Source of the DNA: Bacteroidales bacterium
GTDB lineage: Bacteria > Bacteroidota > Bacteroidia > Bacteroidales > P3
Assembly: GCA_017439185.1 (NCBI GenBank)
Contig: JAFRTM010000026.1
Span: forward strand, 1-64,000
Direction: 5' to 3'
Length of the DNA stretch: 64,000 bases
Positions 26,570 to 35,653 of the stretch are shown piece after piece. The first letter of the stretch is position 1. Each line of letters starts with the position of its first letter. Position numbers and translations under genes: made by a program. A model generated the notes under the pieces. It saw nothing but the letters and a program-made list of their open reading frames with translations. It did no database searches and had not been told where the DNA came from.

Positions 26570-27019
26570 ATGCTTCAACCAGGAACAAAAGCTTCCAACT
26601 TCGAGGGTCTCGACGAAAACGGAAACAGCGTAAAGCTCAGCGACTTCAAAGGCAAGAAACTGGTACTCTATTTCTACCCTAAGGACTCCACTCCCGGATG
26701 CACTGCCGAAGCCTGCGACCTCCGCGACAACTACCAACGTTTCCTCTCCCTCGGCTATGAAATTGTCGGCGTCAGCCGCGACTCCGCTGCCTCGCACCAG
26801 CGCTTCATAGCAAAATATAACCTGCCGTTCCGGCTCATCGCCGACACGGACCTCACCATACTCAAAGCCTATGAGGCCTGGGGCGAGAAGAAGATGTACG
26901 GCAAGGTCACCGAAGGCACGCTGCGCACCACCTACGTCATCGACGAACAGGGCGTCATCATCGATGCCATAGCCAAAGTCGAGACTCGCAACCACTCGGC
27001 TCAACTCCTAGGCGAATAA
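26570..27019 (+). CDS. bcp: Thiol peroxidase, Bcp/PrxQ type
   Basis: A 149-residue cytosolic peroxiredoxin that reduces hydrogen peroxide and organic peroxides with thioredoxin. YPKDSTPGCTAEACDLRD (about 36-53) holds the peroxidatic C44 and the resolving C49, the atypical 2-Cys spacing of PrxQ. GVSRDSAASHQRF and WGEKKMYGK are further family marks. It lies 65 bp behind the terminator of the barrel gene, so it needs its own promoter, which I could not identify. It converges with serS across a shared hairpin. Confidence 0.95.
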   Translation: MLQPGTKASNFEGLDENGNSVKLSDFKGKKLVLYFYPKDSTPGCTAEACDLRDNYQRFLSLGYEIVGVSRDSAASHQRFIAKYNLPFRLIADTDLTILKAYEAWGEKKMYGKVTEGTLRTTYVIDEQGVIIDAIAKVETRNHSAQLLGE

Positions 27020-27025
27020 AACGAA

Positions 27026-27059
27026 ATCGGAGCAATCAGTCCTCACCGATTGCTCCGAT
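27026..27059. terminator. Hairpin between bcp and serS, probably bidirectional
   Basis: A perfect 12-bp stem (27026-27037 with 27048-27059) lies between two convergent genes. The minus strand continues into TTCGTTTT, a weak T-run; the plus strand has little T content. It is more likely the serS terminator. Confidence 0.7.
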
Positions 27060-27078
27060 AATCTATATAAACCTTCCT

Positions 27079-28353
27079 CTAGCAAATCTTGTCGAATCCA
27101 AGGAACGGCCTCAGCACCTCGGGCATCACTATGCCGTCGGGCGTCTGGTTGTTCTCCAGCAGTGCCGCCATGATTCTCGGCAAAGCCAGTGCGCTGCCGT
27201 TCAGCGTATGCGCCAGTCTTGTCTTGCCGTCTTCGTCGCGGAAACGCAGCTTCATGCGGTTTGCCTGGAACGCTTCGAAGTTGCTCACTGAGCTTACCTC
27301 CAGCCATCTCTTCTGCGCGGCACTCCACACCTCGAAGTCGAACGTCATGGCCGACGTGAACGAGATGTCTGCTCCGCAGAGTTTCAGTATGTGGTAGGGG
27401 AGTTCCAGTTTGTCCAGCAGTCCGCCCACATGGCTCTTCATCCTCTCCAACTGCTCATAGCTTCTGTCGGGATGCTCAATGACCACTATCTCCACCTTCG
27501 AGAACTCGTGCAGGCGGTTGAGCCCGCGCACGTCCTTGCCGTAGCTCCCTGCCTCGCGACGGAAACACTCGCTGTATCCCACGTGCTTCACCGGGAACTG
27601 GTCGGCGTTCAATATAACGTTACGGTAGATATTTGTTATAGGTACCTCGGCGGTCGGTATCATATAGTATCCGTCCAGCGGTATGGCATACATCTGTCCC
27701 TCTTTGTCGGGCAGTTGTCCTGTGCCGAGTCCTGAATCCTCGTTCACCATCAGCGGCGGTTGGATCTCTATAAATCCGGCATCGGTGGCTTCGTTAAGGA
27801 AGAAGTTGATGAGCGCCCTCTGCAGTCGGGCTCCCTTTCCCTTATACACCGGGAATCCGGCACCAGTGATCTTGTTGCCTAACTCGAAATCTACTATGTC
27901 GTACTTCGCGCACAGCTCCCAATGGGGCAGCGCATCGGCTGGCAGCTCGGGCTTCTTGCCGAACTCTCCCGTTACCACGTTGTCGGCCTCGCTGTTACCT
28001 TCCGGCACGGTGATATGGGGAGCGTTGGGCAGGCTTATAAGTTTCTCGTTGAGTTCCTGCTCCACCTCGCCTTGGCGGGTCGAGAGCTCTTTCTCCTCGC
28101 CTTTCAGGGCGGCAGTGCGTGCTTTCGCAGCTTCTGCCTCCTCTTTCTTCCCCTGCTTCATGAGCATTCCAATCTCTTTCGCTATACGGTTCTGCTCCGA
28201 CTTAACATTGTCGGCCTTCACCTGCAGTGCTCGCCTCTCCTCGTCAAGTTTCAGTATCTCCGCTATGCGCGCTTCTACATCTTTCACGTGCTTTATCTTC
28301 AGTCGCGTGATTATCTCTTCGGTATGATCTTTGATATATTGCAGTTGTAACAT
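27079..28353 (-). CDS. serS: Seryl-tRNA synthetase
   Basis: Charges tRNA-Ser (and tRNA-Sec where present) with serine; cytosolic class II synthetase of 424 residues, normal length. The N-terminal about 110 residues form the long coiled-coil tRNA-binding arm. Motif 2 is seen in FRREAGSYGKDVRGLNRLHEF and motif 3 in NGSALALPRIMAALLENNQ; TAEVP and the class II core are present. It is the last gene of the run uvrA - membrane protein - mnmE - nudix - serS, 39 bp behind the nudix gene. Confidence 0.97.
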   Translation of the reverse strand: MLQLQYIKDHTEEIITRLKIKHVKDVEARIAEILKLDEERRALQVKADNVKSEQNRIAKEIGMLMKQGKKEEAEAAKARTAALKGEEKELSTRQGEVEQELNEKLISLPNAPHITVPEGNSEADNVVTGEFGKKPELPADALPHWELCAKYDIVDFELGNKITGAGFPVYKGKGARLQRALINFFLNEATDAGFIEIQPPLMVNEDSGLGTGQLPDKEGQMYAIPLDGYYMIPTAEVPITNIYRNVILNADQFPVKHVGYSECFRREAGSYGKDVRGLNRLHEFSKVEIVVIEHPDRSYEQLERMKSHVGGLLDKLELPYHILKLCGADISFTSAMTFDFEVWSAAQKRWLEVSSVSNFEAFQANRMKLRFRDEDGKTRLAHTLNGSALALPRIMAALLENNQTPDGIVMPEVLRPFLGFDKIC

Positions 28354-28392
28354 CGTGTATATTTTTTGTTCAACTTCTATTAACGCAGAAAT

Positions 28393-28803
28393 TTATTTTT
28401 TATTATTTTCTTTCAAAAAAAAAATCACGCTCGGCAATATCTCCCTGTCGGCAGGCAGCCATCTCAGCGTCTCCAGCTCTTCGGGGTCAAGCCACCGTGC
28501 CGCACTGTGCTCATATAGCGTCGGCTCGCCAGCGCAAACGTTGCAATGGTATAGGTGCATGTGAAGGCGGAACTTCGGGTAGTCGTATTCCACGGATTTT
28601 ATCAATTCGCCCACTTCTACCTCTACTTCCAATTCCTCCATCATCTCTCTACGCAAGGCTTTCTCGTGGCTTTCCCCCTCTTCTATCTTCCCTCCGGGAA
28701 ACTCCCACCACCCTTGCCACTCGCCGGTTCCCCTCTGGGTCGCCAACACTTGTCCACCTCTCTCTACTACCGCCGCCACTACTTCTATTGTCGTCCTCTC
28801 CAT
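28393..28803 (-). CDS. MutT-like nudix hydrolase
   Basis: A 136-residue nudix protein, probably an 8-oxo-dGTP or related nucleotide pyrophosphohydrolase. The nudix box GX5EX7REUXEEXGU is complete at 38-60 (G38, E44, R52-E53, E56-E57). EWQGWWEFPGGK directly before it and the C-terminal WLPADREILP are typical of MutT/CTP-pyrophosphohydrolase relatives. It is six bases downstream of mnmE and reads in the same operon. The exact substrate cannot be decided from sequence. Confidence 0.88.
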   Translation of the reverse strand: MERTTIEVVAAVVERGGQVLATQRGTGEWQGWWEFPGGKIEEGESHEKALRREMMEELEVEVEVGELIKSVEYDYPKFRLHMHLYHCNVCAGEPTLYEHSAARWLDPEELETLRWLPADREILPSVIFFLKENNKK

Positions 28804-28809
28804 AACAGT

Positions 28810-30132
28810 CTATTTTCCGATGCAGAAACGGGTAAATATCGAGGAGAGCACTTCGTCGGAAGTGACTTCACCGGTAATGCTTCCTATGTGGAACAGGGCG
28901 TCGCGTAGGTCTATGACCACCAGGTCGGCGGACACTTCGCTGTCCAGCCCCTCTATTACATGTTCAATGGCTCCATGAAGTTTCGTAAGCGCTTCGTAGT
29001 GCCGCAGGTTGGTAAGTGCCACGTCGGGAATCTCTTGTTGTGCCACGTTTTCTATAATCGTGCGTTTCAGTTCTTCGAGTCCGTCTCCTCTTTTGGCGGA
29101 TACCAGATGTCCCTCGCTATAGGAGGAGGCTCCTTTGTCGGCTTTGTTACGTACCACTATCACGCTGCGTCCTTCCAACGGCACTTTCCCGGCCAGCTCG
29201 GCCAGCTCCTGCTTTACAGCAGACTCTTCCTCCTCGGCATCGACAACATACAATATCACCTCTGCTCTCTCTGCCGCCCTCAGGCTGCGCTCTATCCCCT
29301 GGCTTTCTATTGCGTCGTCGCTTCTGCGTAGTCCGGCTGTATCTACAAACCTCACCTGGAAACCGCCAATCACCGTGCTGTCTTCCACCGTGTCGCGTGT
29401 GGTGCCGGGAATGTCGCTCACTATGGCTCGGTCGTCACCCAGCAGGGCGTTCAGAAGTGTGCTTTTCCCTACATTGGGCTTCCCTACTATGGCTACTGGC
29501 AGTCCGTTCTTCAATGCGTTGCCCAGACGGAAACTCTCCGTGAGTCGTCCACTCTCCCTCTCTATGGTGGCTGCCAGTTCATGTAGCTTGCCCCGGTCGG
29601 CAAATTCTACATCTTCCTGGCTGAAGTCCAACTCGAGTTCCATCAGCGAGGTGAGTTCCACCAGCTCTTCTCTCAGCTCTTTCAGTTTCCGGGCGTAGCC
29701 TCCTCTCAGCTGGCTCAGCGCCAGTCGGCTGGCGGCTGCATTGGTGGAATCTATAAGGTCGGCGACGGCTTCGGCCTGTGAGAGGTCGAGTCTTCCGTTG
29801 AGAAAGGCGCGGCGGGTGAATTCGCCGGCTTCCGCCAGGCGAGCTCCGTCAGCTATAAGAACTTGGAGAATCTTCTGCTGCACGTATGTTGAACCGTGGC
29901 AGGCGATCTCTACCATCTGCTCGCCGGTGTAGGAACGTGGCGCCTCATAGAGGGTAACTATTACCTCGTCGGTCACTTCGTTGCCGTCACGGAAGAGGGA
30001 ATATATTGCGCGATGGTCTTCCAATGGTTTGGTGTGGCGTTCGGCAATATTACGTGACTCTGGTCCGCTGAGCCTCACCACAGCCAGCGCTCCTTTTCCC
30101 GCAGGGGTCGATATGGCGGCGATGGTGCTCAC
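28810..30132 (-). CDS. mnmE: tRNA modification GTPase MnmE
   Basis: With MnmG it adds the (carboxymethyl)aminomethyl group to U34 of certain tRNAs. The 440-residue protein has the N-terminal folate-binding domain (about 1-115), a helical domain, and an inserted G domain with GKPNVGKST (217-225), the TTRDTVED switch region, DTAG and NKAD. It ends in the diagnostic FCIGK with Cys437. Its start overlaps the stop of the upstream membrane-protein gene by four bases. Confidence 0.97.
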   Translation of the reverse strand: MSTIAAISTPAGKGALAVVRLSGPESRNIAERHTKPLEDHRAIYSLFRDGNEVTDEVIVTLYEAPRSYTGEQMVEIACHGSTYVQQKILQVLIADGARLAEAGEFTRRAFLNGRLDLSQAEAVADLIDSTNAAASRLALSQLRGGYARKLKELREELVELTSLMELELDFSQEDVEFADRGKLHELAATIERESGRLTESFRLGNALKNGLPVAIVGKPNVGKSTLLNALLGDDRAIVSDIPGTTRDTVEDSTVIGGFQVRFVDTAGLRRSDDAIESQGIERSLRAAERAEVILYVVDAEEEESAVKQELAELAGKVPLEGRSVIVVRNKADKGASSYSEGHLVSAKRGDGLEELKRTIIENVAQQEIPDVALTNLRHYEALTKLHGAIEHVIEGLDSEVSADLVVIDLRDALFHIGSITGEVTSDEVLSSIFTRFCIGK

Positions 30133-30743
30133 TTCTCCTCTTCGCGGGATGTTTCTTTGGGGTCCTCTACGGGAACCTCATTGTTGCTCTCTTCCTCCAG
30201 CTGGCTGTTCAGCTTCAGCTGGTCTATGGCGCTTCCTTCTTTCTCCCGGTCGTCACGTACATATTTCTTGCCGAAGAGTGCTGTCATCGTGTCGTCGTCG
30301 AGGCCAAGATCTACCTTGAGCTTGTACATGTTCGGGTAGGCGAGGAACAGTAGCATCACCAGCAACACGGTGACCATTATAAGTATCGTGTTGCCTGAGA
30401 TTATTTCCAGGGCGCATTCTGCCACCACTATGGCGAGCACCATATAGTAGAGGTTGCAGATGTTGTTGGCATAGAGCCTCAGTTTTTCGTCGATATCGTC
30501 TAATTGGCGTAGCTTGGGCGTATAACGGCGTATGGTAAGCAGTGCCACCACTGCGGCCAGGACGGCAATGACGGTGCCGCTTATGAGCATTGTGCGGGCG
30601 AGGGTAGGGGTAACCCCGGTGACGGTATATTTGCTCAGATAGTTCCACGCCGCTGTAGCGCATACCATGGCTACCGAACCATAAAGTCCTACGCTCGAGG
30701 CTACTTTCATTCTTTTCAGTTGTTTTGTTCTGTTCTCTTCCAT
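30129..30743 (-). CDS. Unrecognised four-helix membrane protein
   Basis: A 204-residue protein with two pairs of membrane helices (about 15-35, 47-68 and 97-115, 118-136), a basic N-terminus (MEENRTKQLKRMK) and a charged, Glu-rich cytoplasmic tail (about 160-204). No family is recognised. It is packed between uvrA (7 bp gap) and mnmE (ATGA overlap), so it is translated with the housekeeping genes around it. Nothing in the sequence suggests a transporter or an enzyme. Confidence 0.8.
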   Translation of the reverse strand: MEENRTKQLKRMKVASSVGLYGSVAMVCATAAWNYLSKYTVTGVTPTLARTMLISGTVIAVLAAVVALLTIRRYTPKLRQLDDIDEKLRLYANNICNLYYMVLAIVVAECALEIISGNTILIMVTVLLVMLLFLAYPNMYKLKVDLGLDDDTMTALFGKKYVRDDREKEGSAIDQLKLNSQLEEESNNEVPVEDPKETSREEEK

Positions 30744-30750
30744 GTCTTGT

Positions 30751-33633
30751 CTATTTCAACTTGTCTTTTATAAATTTTGCGGTGTGGGACTGCTTGCATT
30801 TCACCAGGTCTTCTGGCGTGCCGGCAAACACCACATTGCCGCCTTGGTCTCCTCCTTCGGGCCCCATGTCCACCACCCAGTCTGCCACCTTTATGATATC
30901 GGGATGGTGTTCTATCACCACCACGCTGTGTCCGTTGGCAATAAGTGTATTGAAGGACTGGATGAGTTTCTGTATGTCGTGGAAGTGTAGGCCGGTGGAT
31001 GGCTCGTCGAAGATGAAGAGTCGTGGTTGTTCGCTGCCTCCTTTTATGAGGTAGGATGCCAGCTTCACTCGCTGGGCCTCTCCTCCCGAGAGGGAACTGC
31101 TGCTCTGCCCCATCTTTAGATATCCTAAGCCCACGTCTTGCAACGGCTTTAGTCGGTTGAGGATGGCTTTCAGTGTGACTTGGCGCGAGAGCCTTGCCGA
31201 TTTTGCAGCGGCACTCTCCTCTTCGGGAATTTCTTCGCTTTCGCCGAAGAATTCTATGGCCTGGTCTATGGTCATGTCCAACACCTCGCTGACGTTCTTG
31301 TCGTGGTAGGTGACTTCCAAGGTCTCGTCGCGGAAGCGGGTGCCGTGGCAGTCCTCGCACACCAGGTGCAGGTCGCTCATAAACTGCATCCCTATGGTCA
31401 CGTAGCCCTCTCCCTGGCAGGTCTCGCAACGCCCTCCTTCGGTGTTGAAGGAGAAATAGCTGGCCTTGTAACCGCGTGACTTGGCTAATGGCAGCGAGGC
31501 GTAGAGTTGCCTGATCTCGTCGTAGGCTTTCATATAGGTGGCTGGATTGCTGCGGGTCGAACGCCCTATGGGATTCTGGTCCACAAGCTCCACTCCTTTT
31601 ATCATAGCCACGTCGCCGTCTATCTCCTCACATTGGCCTACATACTCGGGATTGCCTCCGAATCGGTGCTGTAACACGTCGTAGAGCACCTGCTTCACCA
31701 GACTGGTCTTGCCGCTGCCGCTCACTCCGGTCACCACTGTCAGCATATTCAGCGGAAACGCCACATCGACTTGCTTGAGGTTGTTGCAGTAGGCTTTATG
31801 TACCACAATCTTGTCTCTGCTGTGTCTGCGTTTCGTCGGCACGTCGATGCTGAGTTTTCCGTCGAGGTACTGCAGGGTGTAGGATCTCTTCTGCATCTCT
31901 GCGGTCGGCTTCTTGGCGCTGAGCCCCACATGCCAGCCTTTGTCGTAGTGTCCGGCAAAGACCACCTCTCCTCCCAACCGTCCTGCTCCGGGTCCTATGT
32001 CTATGATATAGTCGGCTGATCGTATAATGTCTTCGTCGTGCTCCACCACGATGACGGTGTTGCCCAGGTCGCGCAGCTTCTTTAGCACGTCGATGAGTTG
32101 TTCTGTGTCGCGGGGATGAAGTCCTATGGATGGCTCGTCGAGGATGTACATGCTCCCCACCAGGCTGCTCCCCAGTGAGGTGGCGAGGTTTATTCTCTGA
32201 CTCTCTCCTCCCGAGAGGGTGTTGCTGTGGCGGCTGAGGGTCAGGTATCCGAGCCCTACCTCCATAAGGTAACCTACGCGGCTACGCAGCTCCACCATTA
32301 TTCTGGCGGTGATTTCTTGCTCGTGGCTGGTGAGTTGCAGCTCTTCTATCCATCGGTTGAGGTCTGAGACTTGCATCGCGGCCAGCTCGCTGATCGACTT
32401 CCCCCCGATCTTCACATAGTCGGCATCGGGCCTCAGCCGGGTGCCGTGACAGGTGGGACAAACGGTCTTCCCTCTGTATCGGCTGAGCATTACTCTGTAT
32501 TGTATCTTGTAACTCTGGCTCTCTACCCATTTGAAGAATCCGTCGATGCCTTCCCACTTGTCTTTGCCGTGCCACAGTATTCCTTTCTGCTCTTCTGTGA
32601 GGTCTCGGTAGGGTGTGTGTATCGGCACTCCTATTTTGGAAGCTTGCTTTATCAGGTAGTCTTTCCACTCCTGCATTTTTTCTCCCTTCCAGCAAACCAC
32701 AGCTCCCTCATATATGCTCAGTAGAGGGTTAGGCACCACAAGTCTTTCGTCTATGCCTATGATGCTGCCGTAGCCGCCGCAGGTAGGGCAGGCTCCGTAG
32801 GGGTTGTTGAACGAGAAGAAGTTGGCGTTGGGCTTCTCGAACGTGATGCCGTCAGCCTCAAAGCGGTTGCTGAAATGGGCTCTGCCGTTGTCTTGGCCGT
32901 TCTCCCACTGCACTTCGCATTCTCCTCTTCCCTCAAAGAAGGCGGTCTGTACGCTCTCTCCTATGCGGGCCATCATCCCCTCTTCCTCAGCGTGGAACTC
33001 CATGCGGTCCACAAGCAGTTTGGCGTCTTGGCATTTCTCCTTGCCTGACGTCGTCAGGTAGTCTTCAATCCTGACTATCGTGCCAGCAATGGCGACTCTC
33101 ACAAATCCCTCTTGCAGAAGTATCTTCAGCTGTTCGCCGAGTGGCCGCTCCTCGAGGTCCTCGAGTGGGGCGAAGATATACACCTTGCTGCCGTCGGGCA
33201 GCGAAGCGATATGGTCCACCACATCACTTACCGAGTGGCGCTTTACCTCCACGCCGCTCACCGGGGAATAGGTCTTGCCTATCCGGGCAAACATCAGCTT
33301 CAGGTATTCGTATATCTCGGTGGTGGTCCCTACGGTCGAGCGCGGGTTGCTGCTGATCACTCTCTGCTCTATGGCTACTGCTGGCGAAATCCCATGGATA
33401 TAGTCCACTTCGGGCTTCGCCATGCGGCCCATAAACTGGCGGGCGTAGGACGATAAGCTTTCCACATACCTCCGTTGCCCTTCGGCGTAGAGGGTGTCGA
33501 AAGCTAGGCTGCTCTTGCCGCTGCCGCTCAGCCCGGTGATAACCACCAGCTTCCCCGAGGGTATGGCGATGTCGATATTCTTGAGATTATTGACTCTCGC
33601 CCCCTTGATCTCTATTTGCTCCTTGCTGCCCAC
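30751..33633 (-). CDS. uvrA: Excinuclease ABC subunit A
   Basis: DNA-damage recognition ATPase of nucleotide excision repair; works with UvrB, whose gene is at 50057-52180. The 960-residue protein has two ABC-type ATPase modules: Walker A GLSGSGKSS (about 34-42) and GVSGSGKTS (about 635), with signatures LSGGESQR and LSGGEAQR. The C-terminal zinc finger is complete (CETCQGEG ... CEDCHGTR). Further CxxC pairs are ACPTCGG and VCPTCHG. It lies 20 bp behind fbaA and starts the long run down to serS. Confidence 0.97.
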   Translation of the reverse strand: MGSKEQIEIKGARVNNLKNIDIAIPSGKLVVITGLSGSGKSSLAFDTLYAEGQRRYVESLSSYARQFMGRMAKPEVDYIHGISPAVAIEQRVISSNPRSTVGTTTEIYEYLKLMFARIGKTYSPVSGVEVKRHSVSDVVDHIASLPDGSKVYIFAPLEDLEERPLGEQLKILLQEGFVRVAIAGTIVRIEDYLTTSGKEKCQDAKLLVDRMEFHAEEEGMMARIGESVQTAFFEGRGECEVQWENGQDNGRAHFSNRFEADGITFEKPNANFFSFNNPYGACPTCGGYGSIIGIDERLVVPNPLLSIYEGAVVCWKGEKMQEWKDYLIKQASKIGVPIHTPYRDLTEEQKGILWHGKDKWEGIDGFFKWVESQSYKIQYRVMLSRYRGKTVCPTCHGTRLRPDADYVKIGGKSISELAAMQVSDLNRWIEELQLTSHEQEITARIMVELRSRVGYLMEVGLGYLTLSRHSNTLSGGESQRINLATSLGSSLVGSMYILDEPSIGLHPRDTEQLIDVLKKLRDLGNTVIVVEHDEDIIRSADYIIDIGPGAGRLGGEVVFAGHYDKGWHVGLSAKKPTAEMQKRSYTLQYLDGKLSIDVPTKRRHSRDKIVVHKAYCNNLKQVDVAFPLNMLTVVTGVSGSGKTSLVKQVLYDVLQHRFGGNPEYVGQCEEIDGDVAMIKGVELVDQNPIGRSTRSNPATYMKAYDEIRQLYASLPLAKSRGYKASYFSFNTEGGRCETCQGEGYVTIGMQFMSDLHLVCEDCHGTRFRDETLEVTYHDKNVSEVLDMTIDQAIEFFGESEEIPEEESAAAKSARLSRQVTLKAILNRLKPLQDVGLGYLKMGQSSSSLSGGEAQRVKLASYLIKGGSEQPRLFIFDEPSTGLHFHDIQKLIQSFNTLIANGHSVVVIEHHPDIIKVADWVVDMGPEGGDQGGNVVFAGTPEDLVKCKQSHTAKFIKDKLK

Positions 33634-33653
33634 TGACTACTGACTACTGTCCA

Positions 33654-34655
33654 TTACTCACATTTTCCGTCTGATCCCAGCACTTCCACGATCTTGTGCT
33701 TGTACAGCTCTTTCATCCTGTCGCGGGCGGGTCCCAGATATTTTCTCGGGTCAAACTCTGCCGGCTTGTCGGCCAGTGCCTTGCGCACGGCTGCTGTCAT
33801 CGCCAGACGGCTGTCGGAGTCTATATTGATTTTGCAAACGGCACTCTTGGCCGCTTTCCTCAGTTGCTCTTCGGGAATGCCCACAGCCTGCTTCAGCGCT
33901 CCGCCGTTGGCATTGATGATGTCCACATCTTCCTGCGGCACGCTCGACGAGCCGTGCAACACGATGGGGAATCCCGGAAGTTTCTCCTCTATGGCGGCGA
34001 GCACGTCGAACGCCAGCGGTGGCGGTACCAGTCTTCCGGTCTGCGGGTCAACGGTGCACTGCTCGGGAGTGAACTTGTATGCTCCGTGGCTCGTGCCTAT
34101 CGAGATGGCGAGGGAATCCACGCCGGTCTTGGTCACAAAGTCTATCACCTCTTCGGGTTTCGTGTAGTGGCTCTCGGCTGCCGACACCTCGTCTTCCACT
34201 CCGGCCAGCACTCCCAGTTCGCCCTCTACCGTCACATCATACTGGTGCGCATAGTCAACCACTTTACGTGTCAGCGCCACGTTCTCGTCGTACGGAAGTG
34301 CGCTGCCGTCTATCATAACGCTCGAAAAACCCATCTCTATACAGCTCTTGCACAGCTCAAAACTGTCGCCGTGGTCCAGGTGCAGCACGATTTCGGGCTT
34401 CTTCTGCCCAAGCTCCTTGGCATATTCCACCGCCCCTTCGGCCATATACCTCAGCAACGTCTGGTTGGCGTAGTTGCGGGCTCCTTTCGACACCTGCAGG
34501 ATTACCGGCGAGTTCGTCTCCGCCGACGCCATGATGATGGCCTGCAGCTGCTCCATGTTGTTAAAGTTGAAAGCGGGAATGGCATAGCCCCCATCTACTG
34601 CTTTGGCAAACATCGCGCGCGTGTTTACCAATCCTATCTCTTTGTAATTCGTCAT
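33654..34655 (-). CDS. fba: Class II fructose-bisphosphate aldolase
   Basis: Cleaves fructose-1,6-bisphosphate in glycolysis or joins trioses in gluconeogenesis; cytosolic, zinc-dependent. LHLDHGD (91-97) holds the catalytic Asp94 and zinc ligand His95. SVMIDGSALPYDENV, GTSHGAYKF and VLHGSSSVP complete the active site. At 333 residues it is a normal length. The frame continues upstream to 34718, across the promoter, so MTNYKEIGLV at 34655 is the start. It is cotranscribed with uvrA. Confidence 0.95.
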   Translation of the reverse strand: MTNYKEIGLVNTRAMFAKAVDGGYAIPAFNFNNMEQLQAIIMASAETNSPVILQVSKGARNYANQTLLRYMAEGAVEYAKELGQKKPEIVLHLDHGDSFELCKSCIEMGFSSVMIDGSALPYDENVALTRKVVDYAHQYDVTVEGELGVLAGVEDEVSAAESHYTKPEEVIDFVTKTGVDSLAISIGTSHGAYKFTPEQCTVDPQTGRLVPPPLAFDVLAAIEEKLPGFPIVLHGSSSVPQEDVDIINANGGALKQAVGIPEEQLRKAAKSAVCKINIDSDSRLAMTAAVRKALADKPAEFDPRKYLGPARDRMKELYKHKIVEVLGSDGKCE

Positions 34656-34688
34656 ATTATATATATTTTTACTTATTATTAGATTTTG

Positions 34689-34720
34689 CAAAAATACAAA
34701 AAAAATATCTATCGGCAAAA
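34689..34720 (-). promoter_or_regulatory. Promoter of the aldolase-uvrA run
   Basis: On the minus strand TTTTG (34720-34716), 19 bp, and TATTTTTG (34696-34689) form a full Bacteroidota promoter with a leader of about 30 nt. Confidence 0.75.
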
Positions 34721-34762
34721 TTTTTCTCCGCTTTTTTATAAAATATTTTCATCTCCCTAAAG

Positions 34763-34806
34763 TCATACTAACCATTAACCAACTATTAAGTTGATATTAA
34801 CCAACC
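34763..34806. repeat. 11-bp tandem array, TTAA type
   Basis: Units ATTAACCAACT (34774-34784), ATTAAGTTGAT (34785-34795) and ATTAACCAACC (34796-34806) are contiguous; TCATACTAACC (34763-34773) is a more degenerate first unit. Confidence 0.75.
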
Positions 34807-34841
34807 TCCTCCTTGTACTCCAAAAATCATTCCTCGAATTT

Positions 34842-34918
34842 ACCCTTGCTTTACCCTTACTTTATGTCGAATCAAAGTCCTATCATCCTCCTATGTGCCT
34901 CCTATGGACCTCCTCTCT
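34842..34918. repeat. 11-bp tandem array, seven units
   Basis: Contiguous 11-mers: ACCCTTGCTTT, ACCCTTACTTT, ATGTCGAATCA, AAGTCCTATCA, TCCTCCTATGT, GCCTCCTATGG, ACCTCCTCTCT. Neighbouring units are most alike, as expected from stepwise local duplication. Confidence 0.75.
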
Positions 34919-35067
34919 ATTTCCCCCAAAACGGCAAAACTCTCTGTCGGCAATTCTGAAAAACTTAAACGATTGTAAATAAGATTAATGACGGCCAACA
35001 ACTAAAAAAATGACACCAGACACATAATAAAACCGATAATCCTGCGTTATATTACAATATAAATATT

Positions 35068-35625
35068 ATGAAGAAACTCTGTATAAAATTGACCGAACTG
35101 TTCGGCTGGAAATACGACATTCCCGAGGAGGGCACTCGCCCCGACCTCCGTCATTGCGTTCTCATTGCAGCCCCCCACACTAGTGTCTGGGACTTCTTCC
35201 TCGGTGCTACATGCCTTTGGAAATTGAAGATAAACTTCTGCCTGTTCATGAAGAAGGAATATTTCAACTTCCTCACCACTCCCATCCTTCGCCGCATCGG
35301 CGTCGTCCCTGTAGATCGCGGCAACCGCAAAAACCACATGGTCGACAAGGCAGTCGAAACTCTCAAAAACAACCCCGACATCAGCGTGGTGCTTACTCCC
35401 GAGGGCACCCGCAAAGCCACCAAACGCTGGAAGCGCGGCTTCTACGAGATTGCCTCCGGCGCCGGTGTCCCGGTATGCCTCAGCTATATCGACTACAGCC
35501 GCAAGGTGATGGGCATCAAAAAGACCGTCGTCATGCCCAGCGGCGACTTCGACGCCGACATGGAAATCATAAAGAGCGAATACTCCGCCGAAATGGCCAA
35601 ACACCCCAAGAATTTCACGAAATAA
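35068..35625 (+). CDS. 1-acylglycerol-3-phosphate acyltransferase-like
   Basis: A 185-residue PlsC-family acyltransferase without a clear membrane helix, probably peripheral to the inner membrane. The catalytic HX4D is H37-TSVW-D42 and the substrate-binding EGTR motif is LTPEGTRK (about 111-118). VPVDRGNRK fits the third motif. The short form (under 200 residues) is seen in Bacteroidota next to phospholipid or aminolipid genes; here the neighbour is purL, 28 bp downstream on the same strand. Lysophosphatidic acid is the expected acceptor, but this is a family inference. Confidence 0.85.
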   Translation: MKKLCIKLTELFGWKYDIPEEGTRPDLRHCVLIAAPHTSVWDFFLGATCLWKLKINFCLFMKKEYFNFLTTPILRRIGVVPVDRGNRKNHMVDKAVETLKNNPDISVVLTPEGTRKATKRWKRGFYEIASGAGVPVCLSYIDYSRKVMGIKKTVVMPSGDFDADMEIIKSEYSAEMAKHPKNFTK

Positions 35626-35653
35626 ATTATCACCGTTAATCCCAGATACAACA

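Larger units (their letters stand above)
34721..35067. other. Gene-free divergent spacer
   Basis: Between the fbaA promoter and the acyltransferase gene no gene is visible. Most of it (34763-34806 and 34842-34918) consists of 11-bp tandem arrays. The last 80 bp are A/T-rich and should hold the acyltransferase promoter, but no consensus -7 box is evident. Confidence 0.6.

Noticed and set aside
33630..33655. Repeated GACTACT words between fbaA and uvrA
   Set aside because: Only two to three short copies in about 20 bp, too little to call a repeat element.
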